Positions 31,836 through 44,519 of a stretch of DNA of 64,000 nucleotides are shown here, in pieces (the stretch's first letter is position 1; every line of letters begins with the position of its first letter). Below the pieces are notes generated by a model. It saw only the letters and a list, made by a program, of their open reading frames with translations, was not told the DNA's origin and made no database searches. The DNA is taken from assembly GCA_907165135.1 (NCBI GenBank), contig OU015568.1:5402501-5466500 (forward strand), in the 5' to 3' direction. Source of the stretch: Oikopleura dioica (Eukaryota > Chordata > Appendicularia > Copelata > Oikopleuridae). The position numbers and the translations under genes are program-made.

Positions 31836-33033
31836 GTGTTCGAGTGACGAGAACGAGTTCCGCTCCAGCGGACTGACGCAGCCTAATTCAGTTTTTGCGC
31901 AAAACAGAGTAGCTCAATTTTCATCCAAGAACACTTGTTTCTTCGTTTTCTTTTTCTTTTATGAACGGAGATACGAGCATCGACATCTTTAAGTAAAAAG
32001 AAGGGGCCCCTTGTTCACCCTCACATTTTCTTTGAGTATGCCCTTGTTGAGCTTTGTGCCACGTAGCCTTTTATTTCCGGGATAAAACTATTCAGGGCTC
32101 GACAATCTGAAAAAGGGGCCCCTTGTTCATCCTCTTTCTTTCTACATGTATCCCCTTATTCATCCTTGCGCTGCGTAGCTTTACAAATGAATTCTGCTCG
32201 ATAATCTGCGCCGAAAACCTGAGTCAGGGTCCCAAATAATTCTTTTGATAATAGTCGCCTAGTTTCTATGAGGACCCTGACTCAGGTTTTCTTCACAGGT
32301 TGCCGAGCCGAGTTCATTTGTAAGGCCACGTAGCCCAAGAGATGAACAAAGGGAAACATGGAGAATGAAAGAGGATAGACAAGGGGCCAGCTTTTTCTGA
32401 AAAGAGCAAGCAGAAAGCTCTTTCTTGAAAGTTTTCTGATGAAATCGCAAACTTGAAAGTTGAACTATCGCTTATTTTATAATTCGGCGACGATGTTATT
32501 TTGGTTTTCTGGCGATAATAAACCAAATATCTCGAATGTTCGGTTTCGAATTTCTCGTATTAGAAACGATTAGCGAATTATATAATTCGAAAATATTTTT
32601 GGTTAAAAAAGACGATAGACACAGACTAAATGCAGCAGCTTATCTGATGAAAAAATGGAAGTTACTTTTTCTAAACTTTACAGAACCCTTAACAGAATCC
32701 CAAATCCTCTTGACTCCTTTAGCCTATCTCATATGTACTAGGCTGATGTCTTGATAAAAATCTACATGATAATTTCTTACTCGAGCAGGGGTCTGGATTT
32801 TGGCCAAAAATGAAAAGCGAAAGCGAAGCGAAAGCGAAAATTTTTCAAAAATTAAAAGCGAAAGCGAAGCGAAGCGAATGAAAATTTCGTGAGCGAAAGC
32901 GAAAATAGGAAAGAACAAAGTAACCTTTTTTCTTTTTATCGGGCTCGGAAACCTGTGTAGAAAACCTGAGTCAGGGTCTAAAAGATCATACGCAGCTTTT
33001 CTTAGATGATATTTCAGACCCTGACTCAGGTTT
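31836..33033. repeat. 1.2-kb direct repeat, left copy, flanking LTR element 1
   Basis: This stretch is present again immediately after the element at 46,658-47,853. By eye the copies differ only by one base in two homopolymers (near 32,606 and 32,927). It contains a large foldback (32,110-32,398), a tandem run of AGCGAAAGCGAAGCG words (32,815-32,905) and the first part of an AACCTGAGTCAGGG hairpin that the element interrupts. Confidence 0.9.
32110..32398. mobile_element. 289-base foldback element within the 1.2-kb repeat
   Basis: The arms pair in steps: GAAAAAGGGGCCCCTTGT with CAAGGGGCCAGCTTTTTC, AGCTTTACAAATGAATTC with its complement, and ACCTGAGTCAGGG with CCCTGACTCAGGT at the tip. The same element occurs at about 46,931-47,223. 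Confidence 0.6.
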
Positions 33034-33289
33034 TGACGACTAGAGATTCTTGATTAATCTCGAACGACAATTCTTCCTATGATTCCTCCAGTTACTGTCT
33101 CTCTCCTTTGTCCTACACTTCTTTCGCGTCACTTCATATTTTACTGTGCACACATAATTCAGCTTATAATCAGCACTCGTCCCTGCGTTCCATGAGTCCA
33201 AGTTCAACTCCCTTTCAGTTCACTCCATCTCTCAATAAATATCCAATCAAGCTCACCGCTCGAGTCTTGCTTACCAGTTCTTTATTATA
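33034..33289 (+). repeat. 5' LTR of element 1
   Basis: 256 bases starting TGACGACTAGAG and ending TTATTATA, which is not the usual CA end. An AATAAA signal lies near position 200 of the LTR. It matches the 3' LTR over its length. It sits inside the arm of an AACCTGAGTCAGGG hairpin. Confidence 0.9.
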
Positions 33290-33291
33290 AA

Positions 33292-33308
33292 TGGTGACTG
33301 AAGAATAC
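33292..33308 (+). promoter_or_regulatory. primer-binding site of element 1
   Basis: TGGTGACTGAAGAATAC begins two bases after the LTR. The leading TGG pairs with a tRNA CCA end. Which tRNA is used was not determined. Confidence 0.6.
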
Positions 33309-33442
33309 TAAGACGGACTCACAAACCCAGAGATATAACTTTTACTTCATTTTCACTTAAAATTTTTTTCCTGAAGAAGATCAACAAAATCAACAAAAAG
33401 GAGTTTATCAGGAAGGGAATTATTATCCTAAGGTAAAACAAA

Positions 33443-35446
33443 ATGGGAGATGAAGAGGGTGAGGAATCTTTCCCCATTCTCAGAAAGGACTATTTAAAAC
33501 AAAGGTAAAACTTAAAGGGATAAATAAGCCAGGGTTAAACCTCATTCTTAAGTCAATTAATGAAGAAAATTTTGAGAATAATTTTAAGGATAAGCTTAAA
33601 AGGAAGTTTTTGAGGAACTTGAGAAAAAGGTGATACTGTAAGTTTCGGTTCATATTATTATGAGCAGGGGGTGGTTCGTTCAGCATTTATGGCCCCAGTA
33701 TCCGAGCCTTATAAGGATGAAACGGGAGAGGCTATTACAATAAAAGAGTATTATGATGAAATAACAGATATAAATATTAGTGAGATAGAAAGTATGTTCT
33801 TCAAAATAAACGCTGAAATGGTTGAAAACATGGAATTTGGAACTTCAAATGAGAAAGGACAAAAAATGGTCAAAGAAATTATCAATGATCTGTACGGATA
33901 TCCACAATTCAATATACCACTGAATAAATTCATCTATTCTCGAACAAAAAACGAGGCACCTACTCCTGTAACGGAAGCACGCACTCCTGTAAGGGAAGTG
34001 CGTTTTAATCACAATACTTTGCCTAACGAGAACAGTGAACAAATTGAAAGTAAGCCAGGCTTAGATCCAAAAGCAATATCCACTCCAGCATTTCCGAGAG
34101 GAAACATCAGATTTGAAAATCATGATAACACGCAATTTGACGGTTACGCACGTCATGACTTACCAAGACCAACATTTAATGAAACAGCATTTCAGAAAGA
34201 TATGAGAGAGGGGATCAGGAGATCACTCCAAGAAAAGGCTATCTCGGAAGAGGATAAAAGGAGAAAAGAGAGGTCTGCAGGTTCGAGTAATCATTCGGAA
34301 TGGCAGGATACAGGCAATGAGATCATGGAAAATGATCAAGTTTTGGAACAATATGCATTTTTAGAAACAAAGGACCAAGCAAAGGTAAAAGTGAGCCTTA
34401 AACATATAGGCTTTGAAGATTTAAAAATCTTACTTCTTGGTACAATGACAGTGTGTTCGCACTTAGTTTGGCAGGAATTACGGAAGAACGCTTGAGAGTT
34501 ACTCAATTAATTGCCCATCTACGGGATTCTCTTAAACACCAAGTGATAAGGAAATTAGGGCGAATTGAGGGTGTGCCTAAAACCGCGCACGTTCTTTACG
34601 CTCTAGAGGAATGTAATTCAAATACAGCAATTGATTCTAAAAAACGGTTAGAAAAATACCAGATAAGCCTCAGCAGACCAATAATCGAGCAATACCATCA
34701 GATTGAGGAAATAGTGGAAAGAGCTTGGCCTTCTTTGTCAGAAGAGGCCCTGCGAGAGCTTGCTGAGATAAAACTGGTTGAAAAGCTCCCAAAAGCATCA
34801 CTGAGGAGTCATTATTTAAGTTTAGAGGTGAAGACATTGAACAGGGGAGCTTTTAAGCATAATTCAAAAGATAATGGACGCTTCTAAGGATAGTAGAACG
34901 ATAAATATGATCAATAGGCAAGCAAAATGCTTCTCTTGCAATCGACCGGGACATAAGGCAAGCCAATGCTTCTCAAAGAGCAGAAATAATTTGCCACAAC
35001 AATTATTCAGAAACCAAAAATTTCGAGGAGGTTTCCAAAGAGGTCAGGCGCAAGGAAATTTCAGACAAACCTTTGGTCAAAATTTTAATCACAGGGGACC
35101 AAACGGATTTCGGGGACCCAGAGGATCTTTCCGAAAACCATTTGGGAATAGGTTTGATAATCAGAACAGAAATATAAGACCAGCTCCGTCAAAGAATTGG
35201 TCTAAAGATCAAGGAAAAGCAGAATTTTCTTATCAAGGGCGCTCTCAGGATGGCAAAAAGCCTTTTCGAAAATTCGACGGTCAAAATTCCCGCGAAAGAT
35301 ACCAAGGGACCTGCAGTTTTTGCAAAATTCGTGGGCATAAGCAGGAGGATTGCTACAGATTTAAGAAGCAATTGCAGGTAAATTACATCCAGGGAATGGA
35401 TAAAGCCACTAAGGACAGTGAATTTAGAGGGGAATATAAGGACTAA
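33443..35446 (+). CDS. gag: Gag of element 1 (frame-broken)
   Basis: A capsid/nucleocapsid-type polyprotein. A start is likely at 33,443 (MGDEEGEES). The coding sequence then changes frame several times: near 33,500, between the leader and 33,671, at 34,453-34,495 and at 34,874-34,887, so as written it cannot make one protein. The C-terminal part (34,874-35,446) is intact: Gly, Arg, Gln and Phe-rich, with two CCHC zinc knuckles, CFSCNRPGHKASQC and CSFCKIRGHKQEDC, which package RNA. The stop overlaps the pol start as TAATG at 35,444-35,448. Element 2's Gag is 577 residues with three knuckles, so size and layout agree. Confidence 0.75.
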
Positions 35447-38400
35447 TGAGGTCACCTTGTGCGAAAATTTGTATAAAGCAATATTATGGTATCAATGAGT
35501 TTAGAAAAATTACAATAGAAGATGCACTCATTGATACTGGTGCATCAGCATCATTTGTACATAGGCGTTCAATAGTTGCGGATTTCATAGAAAAAGATGT
35601 TTTTTATAATGTAGGAAATATAAAGGAATCAAAAATGCTTGCAATTAGAAAATCTATCTTGTGTAATGTGGTGATTGAGAATAACCCGGAAATACCAAAC
35701 GCGGAATTATGTATACTAGAAGACCCAAACATAGCTACTAATGCCATAATAGGGATGGACCTTTTAGAGAATCGAGAGATGATTGGCAAAAACATAATCA
35801 TAAATCATGATGAAAATGGAATAAAATTTTTGAGGAATATGGAAAAAACGGAAGAGCTTATAGAACCTGAGGTGATATTTGTAAGGAAAACATTAAATAC
35901 ACGAAATAACTCTTTAAATTGTAATCAAACAACTATTTGTCTCCCCGGGGAAATAACAAAAATATCAGTCAAGAAAACACAAAATAAGAATTTAGAAAAT
36001 CACGAAATGTCCGCGGAACTCGTTGAATGCGGACTAGAATCAAGAAATTATCGTTTTAAAAAGGGATTGAGAGAAATTGAATTATTCAATCCAAGTTTAA
36101 ATGCAATTGTTATAGAAAAAGATACGACAATTATGACAGAAAATCATAAACTTGAGGACGGACCAGACATTTTGTTGAACTTTCTGGTATCTGTCGATGA
36201 AATAACTGAGCCAGAAAAACTCGTTTTGGAAAGAGAGTTTAAGAACTGGAAAAAACAAAGAGAAAAATTGATAAAAAATGTATCATTAGATGAAGAAATT
36301 GACAAAGCAGTCGATGGTGCACCAGTAGATTATGCTAAGGGATTAAAAGATGTTCTGGCCAAATATCATATTTCTTTTAGTAGATCTAACAGCGACTGTG
36401 GAATGTCGAAGAAATTTTTAGTAGATTTAAAATTGAAAAACCCTCATATGGAACCGGTTTTTGTGAAACCCTATAAGATCGATGCAACAGCAATGGAACA
36501 AGTTGATAAAAAATTGGAAGAAATGGAAAAGGCGGGAATCATTGAGCCAACCATTTCTTCTTGGAATTCCCCCCTCCTTGTAGTAAAAAAGAGGGATAAT
36601 TCATTAAGAATTGTAAATAACTTTTCGGCAAAAGGGAAATTCGGATCAGTTAACAGCAATTTGCTCCTTCCGCGTTTTCCCCTCTTACCAATTAGAGCCA
36701 TTTTGACAAAAATAAGTTCAGGCATTGCAAAGCTCAAAATGAAATACCCGAAAAGTAAAATCTGCTTCGCATCACTAGATGTGCGAAATGCATTTTACAG
36801 TATATCCATTCGTGAAAAAAGTAGAGACATAACTAGTTTTCAATTTGCCAATCATCAGTTAAGATATTGCCGTATGAGTCAAGGTCTAAGTTCTAGTCCC
36901 TCCAATTTTCAATCTTTTATAACCAAAATAATGAGTAATATTCCGGGAGACGGGGAGGATTTTTTTCCTTCTAATGTATATGGATGATTTTCTTATCATA
37001 TGTGTTGAGGAAAACCACAATGAAACAATTGCAAAGCTTCTTGGGCGCATTGAGGAAAACAACCTCATCATAGCACTTAAAAAATGTGACTTCTTTGGGA
37101 GTCATACTAAATTTTTGGGATATGTTATCAACTCACAAGGAATTAAGGTGGATGAGAAAAAGATAAAGGCATTATTAGATTTAGATTACCCTAAAACAGC
37201 GAAGGAATGCATGAAACTGATAGGGGCATTCAACTTTTACAACAGGTCGATAAAAAATGCATCGGTTTATCTTGAACCAATTGCTAAAGGAAGTGCAAAA
37301 GGAAAAGATTATGAAGTAACTGAGGATATTCGCAAAGGACTTGATGCCATAAAAAATGAGATAAAAAAATGGAATTCAGTCCAGTCATCTTTCCTACGTG
37401 GATGGATCGGATGGAAATTATATCTTTATGGCCTCAGACACATCGCTGACAAAAACTGGAAGCGTTGTAGGAAATTGTAAAATGATAGGAGAAAAGGTCA
37501 CGGATATTTCGATCGCGGCTTACTTTTCAAAAGTTCTTACTAAACAGGAGGGATTGTTGTCAAGTAGAGCCCGCGAATTAATTGGCATTCAATACGGTCT
37601 TAAAAATTTCTCAGATATTCTACCAAAATTTGTTCCAATTTTGGTTTTCTGCGACCATAAAAGTTTAGAGGGAATCAAGCATTCAGGAGAACTTAGAACT
37701 TCAGGAGCAACAAGAGTTAGGGGAGCATTTGCAGAGCTCCTTGATTACCCAAATATTAGGATAGTCTACCTTCCGGGAACAGACCCTCTTATTGAGGTTG
37801 TAGATCACTTATCACGGGGAGACTGTCGCACTGAAACATTGTCAACAGATGTGTTTCATCCAAGTAATTATGTTCACCCCAAAATGGAGATAAATCGGCT
37901 AGTTCAGACAGATATTGTTCAGGCATTTCACAAGGCCCCAGTGGTGGACAGAGAGGCTGTCAAAAGGGCCCAAAGAGCACACCCATATTTTTCAAAAATT
38001 ATCAAAAATAATGACGTAAACAGGGTTTTCACTCTTAACAAAATTAACTACATTATCTCAGACGAAATTTTATACAGACAGGCTTCTAATGGAACCGCTC
38101 TTTGTGTAATTCCAGAACCTTTAGCTTTTGATCTTGTTTCATATGTTCATATTTCATCTTTTCATGCGAGTAAGAAAAGTATGGAAATAATTATAAGGAA
38201 TGAACAAATATGGTTGGAATCGAAAACAAAAATCATTGATCGGGTCTGCAAAAACTGTTTAGCATGTTATCTTGTCAACCCAAACAGATATAGAAGTGAA
38301 AATGCGAAGGTTGTCAGAAAACCAGCCCTTAGAAAACTCGAAAAAATTTATGTGGACTTAATGGAAACAAGAAATGATAATGTGACCAATTACTTTCTCA

Positions 38401-39311
38401 CCATGCTCGATGAGTTTTCATGTTTTTTACTTTTGGAACCGATAAAATCTAAACAAGCAAAAGACGTTATACCTGTACTTATGATAATGATTACTTTCTT
38501 AGGAGCCCAGGGCTCAAGTTTAATAATTTGCGATAACGGCGGGGAATTTATATCTGAGGAAATTATAGCAACTCTTAAGTCCTTATGCATCATCCAAACT
38601 CACATAACACCTTATAATAGCCCAAGTAATCGGGTGGAGCGTGCCCATAGAGACATTCGAGATAAAATGAAATTGGCTAATAAAGACTACTTGAATATCG
38701 AACTTGTTGTGAAAATGGCTGCGAATTATTACAATCATTCGCCGAAATCAAGCTTAGGGAACCATACTCCAATGGAGTTATTTTCCAATATTGCAATGCC
38801 ATCAAATTTCGGAGATTTAGAAATAAAAGAAATAAGACAGGAACAGGAGGTTGACATTTCAGAATACTTGGAAGATTTTGAAACCTTTCAAGGGGAAATT
38901 GCTAAGTTGAAAATTGATCGATACTTACTTAAGTCAGAACAGCTTGAAATACCCATTAAAGAAGGGGATTTTGTGGTCGTCAGGGATCCTAGGAAATTGT
39001 TTGGTCATGAAGCACCAGCAAGAGGACCTTATGAAGTCATTAGGAAAAAATATAGTTCAGCCTTCGAGCTAAGAGAGGTTCTAACAAACAAGCACATTTT
39101 GAGGAATTCTCGCTACTTGATAAGATTACAGCTTGACGATAAAATGTTAGGAATTTTAAGGGCAATAAGTAAGAAAAACATCTTGGATAAGGAGGACAGC
39201 GATTTTGTTAAACTTTTATGGGGTGATAGAACGGTCGTATCATCGCCAATTAACTGCGAGGAAATCAAATATAGTTCCCAAAAAAGACGCAGATATAATC
39301 TCAGAAGATGA
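35446..39311 (+). CDS. pol: Pol of element 1: protease, RT, RNase H, integrase (frame-broken)
   Basis: The protease has LIDTGASASFV near residue 25. Reverse transcriptase follows, with the core motif YMDD at about 36,978. RNase H has ASDTSLTKTG and SRARELIG. Integrase has the zinc region (ending CKNCLACY) and the DDE residues in YVDLMETR, ICDNGGEF and NRVERAHRD. The frame shifts by one at the T7 run at 36,960-36,966 and again at about 37,400-37,430; all else is open. Total length matches the intact 1,291-residue Pol of element 2. The 3' end overlaps the env start as ATGA at 39,308-39,311. Confidence 0.85.
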
Positions 39312-42109
39312 AGCCAGGTTCCATAATGGGACCAAAATGGACCCTCCTGGTATTCTGTATGTATCATAATGTAAATTGTGCGATTCAAAATAACGACCAG
39401 GCGTCACGTTCAGCTTCAAATCAAATTCTGAACATAACCAAATTACTCGAACCAAACCAACCGAAAAATCATTCACTTATTAATAATGGAATAGCCTTAG
39501 AAAATAACCCATTTTTGGCTTATCACGTATTAGAAACCTATATGTCAAGCATAGAATTGAGTCTTTTCCCCGATGTAATGGATTTTCAACTAGAAAATAA
39601 TAATCACTGTTTCCAGGCACTGGCTAGGAAAAATCTCACAGAAAAGGTGGTAAGGACATTGAACGATTACATATCCGACTATTTTGGGCTTTCAAAGATC
39701 GTGTCATTCTCAGAAAATGACAGAAAACTACTTAATAATATTATCTTACTTAGGGAAAATGAGAGAGAATGTAAAATAGAGCCCGTAATGTGGACATTTA
39801 ATTCAAAACATGGGCTAGAAAATATGTCTGGAAGAATGAAAGAATTCGCGACAGAGCTTTCCGATAGAAAAATATCCACGTTTATACAGCCTGTAGAAGG
39901 GTGTGAGCGAACTCTCAATCCTAATGCTGGATTTAGTCTAAGGTTAAAATTTTTGATATCCCAAACGAAGTTATCGTTCAATATGGGAAAACGCCATTTG
40001 GACTTGTCAAATGGTCGTTAGTCCTAAATATGGACAGAACAAAAATGGTCTGGTCCAATCAACGAGATCATCCGAACCGTTTCATTTTTCGAGATAACAT
40101 AATATCTGACTTTGTTACTTTCCCTATTCCAAAATCAATGCAAAAATGGCACCAAGTTAATGGAAAAGACACGAATTATTTCTATGTCGACCTTGTTTTT
40201 TATTTGGACAAAGAAACCTGGTTCTCTGACCCGACAAAGGAAAATGTCGCGTTCAAAAATAATGATCAAGTTTTTAACGAAGTTTGTTTAAGCCTTCGAA
40301 TACAGGAAATTTATGGGATTGTCTCAGAGGAGAATGATGATTCTGACAGAATTGTTATAAATGGAAAGCCAAGAAATCGTAGAGATCTCAGTTCTGATTT
40401 TACGGTAGGATTATCATTGGTCAACTACATTTTTGATGGGATCGACAGTTTCCGAATACACCATGAATTAAACGAGATAAAAGATAAAATAAGTGAGGAT
40501 GAGTTGCATAATTTAGAACTAGCAAAATTAGAAAAGAATAGCATCGAAGTCGTTAACGATAATACGCGTAAACTTTTGACTCTTCAGAAAGCTGAATGTT
40601 CGTCTGAGCTCGAATTACAGGAACTGAAATTTGAAGTTTTCATTAGAAAAACATTCGACCTTTTTCTGTCGCAGGTTATTGAATTGAAAGCTGAAATAGG
40701 TGCCCAAGCACCCAATTCAAAATTACAAAATTATTTGATAGCGCTTTGCCTTAAAAAGAATAAATTACAAACTGGATGCGCTCACTGGTTCCACAGGAAC
40801 AACTTCGAGTTGGAAGCGGTCGAAACGACATCAAAAACCTACGGGTCAGGAGTTTTATTAGGGGTTAAGTTTTCGGTCAAATTTTTGTTACCATACCTAA
40901 GCCAAATTGAGAAGGTATTTTCAATAGTACAGGTTCCTGTCCCCATAAAAAAGGAAGGAGAGTCATATTACTTTCTTAATTATGATGTGCCAACTTTTAT
41001 TGGAATCGCTAATTCTAACAAGAAAGCTTATCCACTAACTAATTGTCGAAAACTTGAGTTCCTCGGCACACGTTTCTGTCCTATCGACAACATTCTAATA
41101 AACCAAGAGGAAATCGACTGTGCATCAGCCCTTCTGGGGCAATCGATTCACAAATATTGTCGATCAACAGTCTTTAGAAGTAGTCATGACTGCCTCTATT
41201 CAGGAAAAACAGGGGTGAAACATTTGCTCATATCCCATTTCAATAAATTTTCGATCATTGAAGAAAGCGGTCATAAATTGCCAGGGGTCGAGCTTATGGA
41301 AACAAATGTTAAAATCCAAAATGTTACGATGGTTGAAAGGGGAAACCAGGCGAAAACTGTCGTATGTGATAAATCTAGATTCCAGATAAACGCGTTGTCA
41401 AGTGATAAAGAAAAAGAGCTGATCTTGACAGTTCCAAGATTAGAAACAGCTGAAAAGCTGAACATGGAAGAGATAGATTCCAACAACTTTTGGAGTCTCG
41501 GATTTGGGAACTTAGAGAATTTAGAATTTTTGGATGAGTCGAAAGCCTTGGATTTGATCAACTCATATCAAACAAGTTATGAGAACAAAATTGTAAAGAC
41601 AAAGAGTTTTTATCAAACCTTTTTCTGGTGGGTTTCTGACAAAAAAAGTCATTATTATAATAGCCTTAGTTGTAGGAATTATCCTAGCTCTATCAATCTT
41701 CGTGGCTTCCAAGAAATATACATGGATAAGAAAAGTGTTTAAGTTTATTTGGACAATTTTCAAAACAGCCCTTGAATTTTTATGGAAAATATTAGCGGGA
41801 ATAGGAAAGGCAATTTATAAGTTCTTCCGATGGTTAATCGTCGGGCTTTTCTGTAAAGATAAGGATACAGAAAGAGCGGGAACGCCTTCTTCATCAATCT
41901 TAACTTGGAAAAAGCCAGAGGATTCCGATGAAGAAAGTAATCTAATGGAGGGAAGCACTGCCGAAACAAGTTTTACGCAGCAAGCGAAGCCACCAATGCT
42001 CCGGCAGGCTACGAGAGAAAGAGATCTTCCTTTAATCAAGGAGGAACGTTTTACCCGAAATACGGAAAATCGTCGCTCAGTTTTTCGAACCCCAAGAATA
42101 AGGAGTTAA
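39308..42109 (+). CDS. env: Envelope-type glycoprotein of element 1 (frame-broken)
   Basis: A large membrane glycoprotein of about 930 codons. The N-terminus is hydrophobic (WTLLVFCMYHNVNCA), consistent with a signal peptide. A basic processing site, RNRRDLSSDF, lies at about 40,371-40,400. The membrane segment is coded near 41,650-41,705 but in a different frame from the ectodomain, the shift being at the A7 run 41,641-41,647. A second shift lies at about 39,990-40,030. The cytoplasmic tail (to 42,109) has two basic hydrophobic stretches and a Ser/Thr-rich end. Such envelopes let an element leave the cell as a particle, but this copy cannot make the protein as written. Confidence 0.75.
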
Positions 42110-42124
42110 AAATTCCCATAGAGA

Positions 42125-42577
42125 ATGTCCCTGTACATCACTGATTCATTTGAATCATTGGAAACGGAATACTGTCAGCCTCACCATTCAAAAGAATTTG
42201 ATCAGCTCGTACCCACCCATCTTAGTCGACAACGTCCCATAAAACCCCCAAAACCAATTTTTGTAAGCCAACCGGTCCAAAATAGCCATGTCTTCAGTAC
42301 TCAAGCTAACAACAACGAAATAGATACCATCACCGAGGTCAAGAATAATATAATACAGAAAATTGTAAGATTGCTAGAAAAGATAAATCTTAAATCAAAC
42401 ACTCCAAGTGACAATTTGCAAAGTTTTTACGCGCTCCGAGAAATGAGTCTTACAGCTCTTCTGACGCTTTTTGAGCTGCTAAGACAGTTGAATGAGTCTA
42501 CCTTTACTTATTCACCTGTATTTCCGCTTCTTAGCCAACTATGCCCGTTTTACAGAAGGAAAAATAACCAGAATTAA
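42125..42577 (+). CDS. 150-residue accessory frame after env, element 1
   Basis: An open frame starting 16 bases after the env tail stop. It has a Pro-rich N-terminal half (RPIKPPKPIFVSQPVQ) and a helical, Leu-rich C-terminal half. It resembles no family I know. Its place suggests expression from the same spliced message as env. Confidence 0.5.
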   Translation: MSLYITDSFESLETEYCQPHHSKEFDQLVPTHLSRQRPIKPPKPIFVSQPVQNSHVFSTQANNNEIDTITEVKNNIIQKIVRLLEKINLKSNTPSDNLQSFYALREMSLTALLTLFELLRQLNESTFTYSPVFPLLSQLCPFYRRKNNQN

Positions 42578-43203
42578 CCTGCTAATGTTTCGCTGAAAAT
42601 GTAAAAATGTAAAATTTTTTTTTAGAAAAAGCAAAATTCAAAACAAAAATATAAAATAAAAATTTATTTGAAACAAAAATAAAAATTACAAAAATATAAA
42701 AACCAAAAAAAAAAAAATTTTTTTTTTTCTTCAAGAAAGGAATTCGAGTCGATCCTTTTAAATATATCCTGTTTTATGCTTAGTTTGTTTGCCTTGCCAA
42801 AATACCAAAACACAAAATATTTTTAGAAATATCTTTTATTTAAAAAAGAATATCAATGTAAAATTTTATTCTTCTCCACTGCGAAACCATTGAGTTATCT
42901 TCCAACTGGAATTTATAAATCATTGAAAAATTCAATATGAATATTTACCAAAATCGGAGAATGAAAGCGCAAATGAATTTTAAGAAATTTATAACTGCCC
43001 TCGCAGTTCGAATATTCATTGAATGATTGTTCTCATATGACATTCTGAAATACGGAATATCATGATTTGAACACAAAATAGAAAGATTGAGCAAAAGTAA
43101 AATTTTTGCACAGAAAAATGCTTAATCAAGCCCCAGAGCGGTTTAGATTGCGAATTATATCCCTAAAAATAAGCAAAAAGTAAAGAAAAATTGAGGAAAA
43201 ACA
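42578..43203. other. AT-rich spacer in element 1
   Basis: Long A and T runs, including about 12 A facing about 12 T at 42,700-42,730. On the minus strand an AATAAA (complement at about 42,837) lies some 360 bases after the stop of the antisense gene and could serve as its poly(A) signal. No other gene. Confidence 0.5.
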
Positions 43204-44488
43204 TTACTCAAGTGTTGTTAGCGTCTCCGTGACAGTAGTCAGTCGATTTCCTAAATTGTTTAAAGTTCTCACTGTTTCAGTCAGTGCTCGTTGTATTTCC
43301 AGGTCAAAGTCTTGTATTCCTTCATGAGTAATTCGATTCTTTAGGTTAGAAGAAGCCCTACAAGTATAAGAAAAACAAAATTATAAATAATCAATCTACC
43401 TAGACATTCTTTGCAATAAGTTTACAAACATCCCCAGTTTACGATCAAGTTTTCGGATCGTATCTCTTTTGACCGCTTCTGACAAATCATTATAAAAGCG
43501 CTCCTCGTCTTGGTTCATGCTAAAAAAGATAATCTGGTGCAAACCCTTGAAACAGAGATTAGTTCATTCCTTAGTTTTTCAGTAAGAAAATACGCGGTAT
43601 TGTTCCAAAAGTAAGAGGGAAGAGGATTTTTCATAATAATGTCTTCGAGAACAGAAAGAGCTACATAGACTCCGGTATGTCGTCAAAATCTAAAAATCGG
43701 TTACGATAACGAATAGGAAATTTTGTAATTTACCTGAAAGCCTGGAAAGGCTCTCACTGACGCTGCACGATGATCCAAGGATTAACGACCTCTAGTTAGA
43801 GAATAACATTAAGTCATGAATATAGAAAAAGAACGGCCTTACTTTAAACCTGCGACGGAAGGACTCCAGACTTTTGTTAATTTCAGTTGAAAATCGGTTT
43901 TCCGACATTTCATTGAGCCTCCGGTTCATGGATCCTTCCGAAACACAACCATTACCCCCCGAAATACGTCGGCAGTGCCTAAAAGAAAAATAACACCTTA
44001 TTCCACAAAGAGAAATCATACTTGCGGTAGAACTCTGCGGTAAGGAACGGATAGTTCGCCGCGGCATTTTCATACTTAGACCAATTGACATGTTTTCCTG
44101 TTCGCTTGACGATTTTCTGCAAGAATCTACGGCTCACGATATTGAGCCTGTAAGGAACCAATTGGCTGATTACATCAAGTTCATGATATGCGGGATTTAG
44201 GCACTGATAGGAGGATTCACCATCAGGGATATACTACTTTGCGGATGTAAGAATCAAAAAATAAGTGAACCCTACCCTTAAAACAATCCAGAGGTTCAAT
44301 GCTTATCCGAAGATCGAAGTTTCGACCTTTTGTTTTTTCAACTTGCCCAAATACAATGAGCTGCCGGATGCCATATGTTATTGGGCTACAGCTATCAACA
44401 ATTAGATATGAATGAACATAGTGAGCCGGGTAGCTCCGCAGGATTGAAAGCTGCTTTTCGATACTCGTGACGAATGACGGCTGCAAAG

Positions 44489-44519
<31 letters not shown>

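Noticed and set aside
31836-33289. The 1.2-kb flanking repeat as part of a longer LTR
   Set aside because: The order is repeat-LTR on the left but LTR-repeat on the right. A true LTR would have the same order on both sides, and the primer site and purine tract fit the 256-base LTR.
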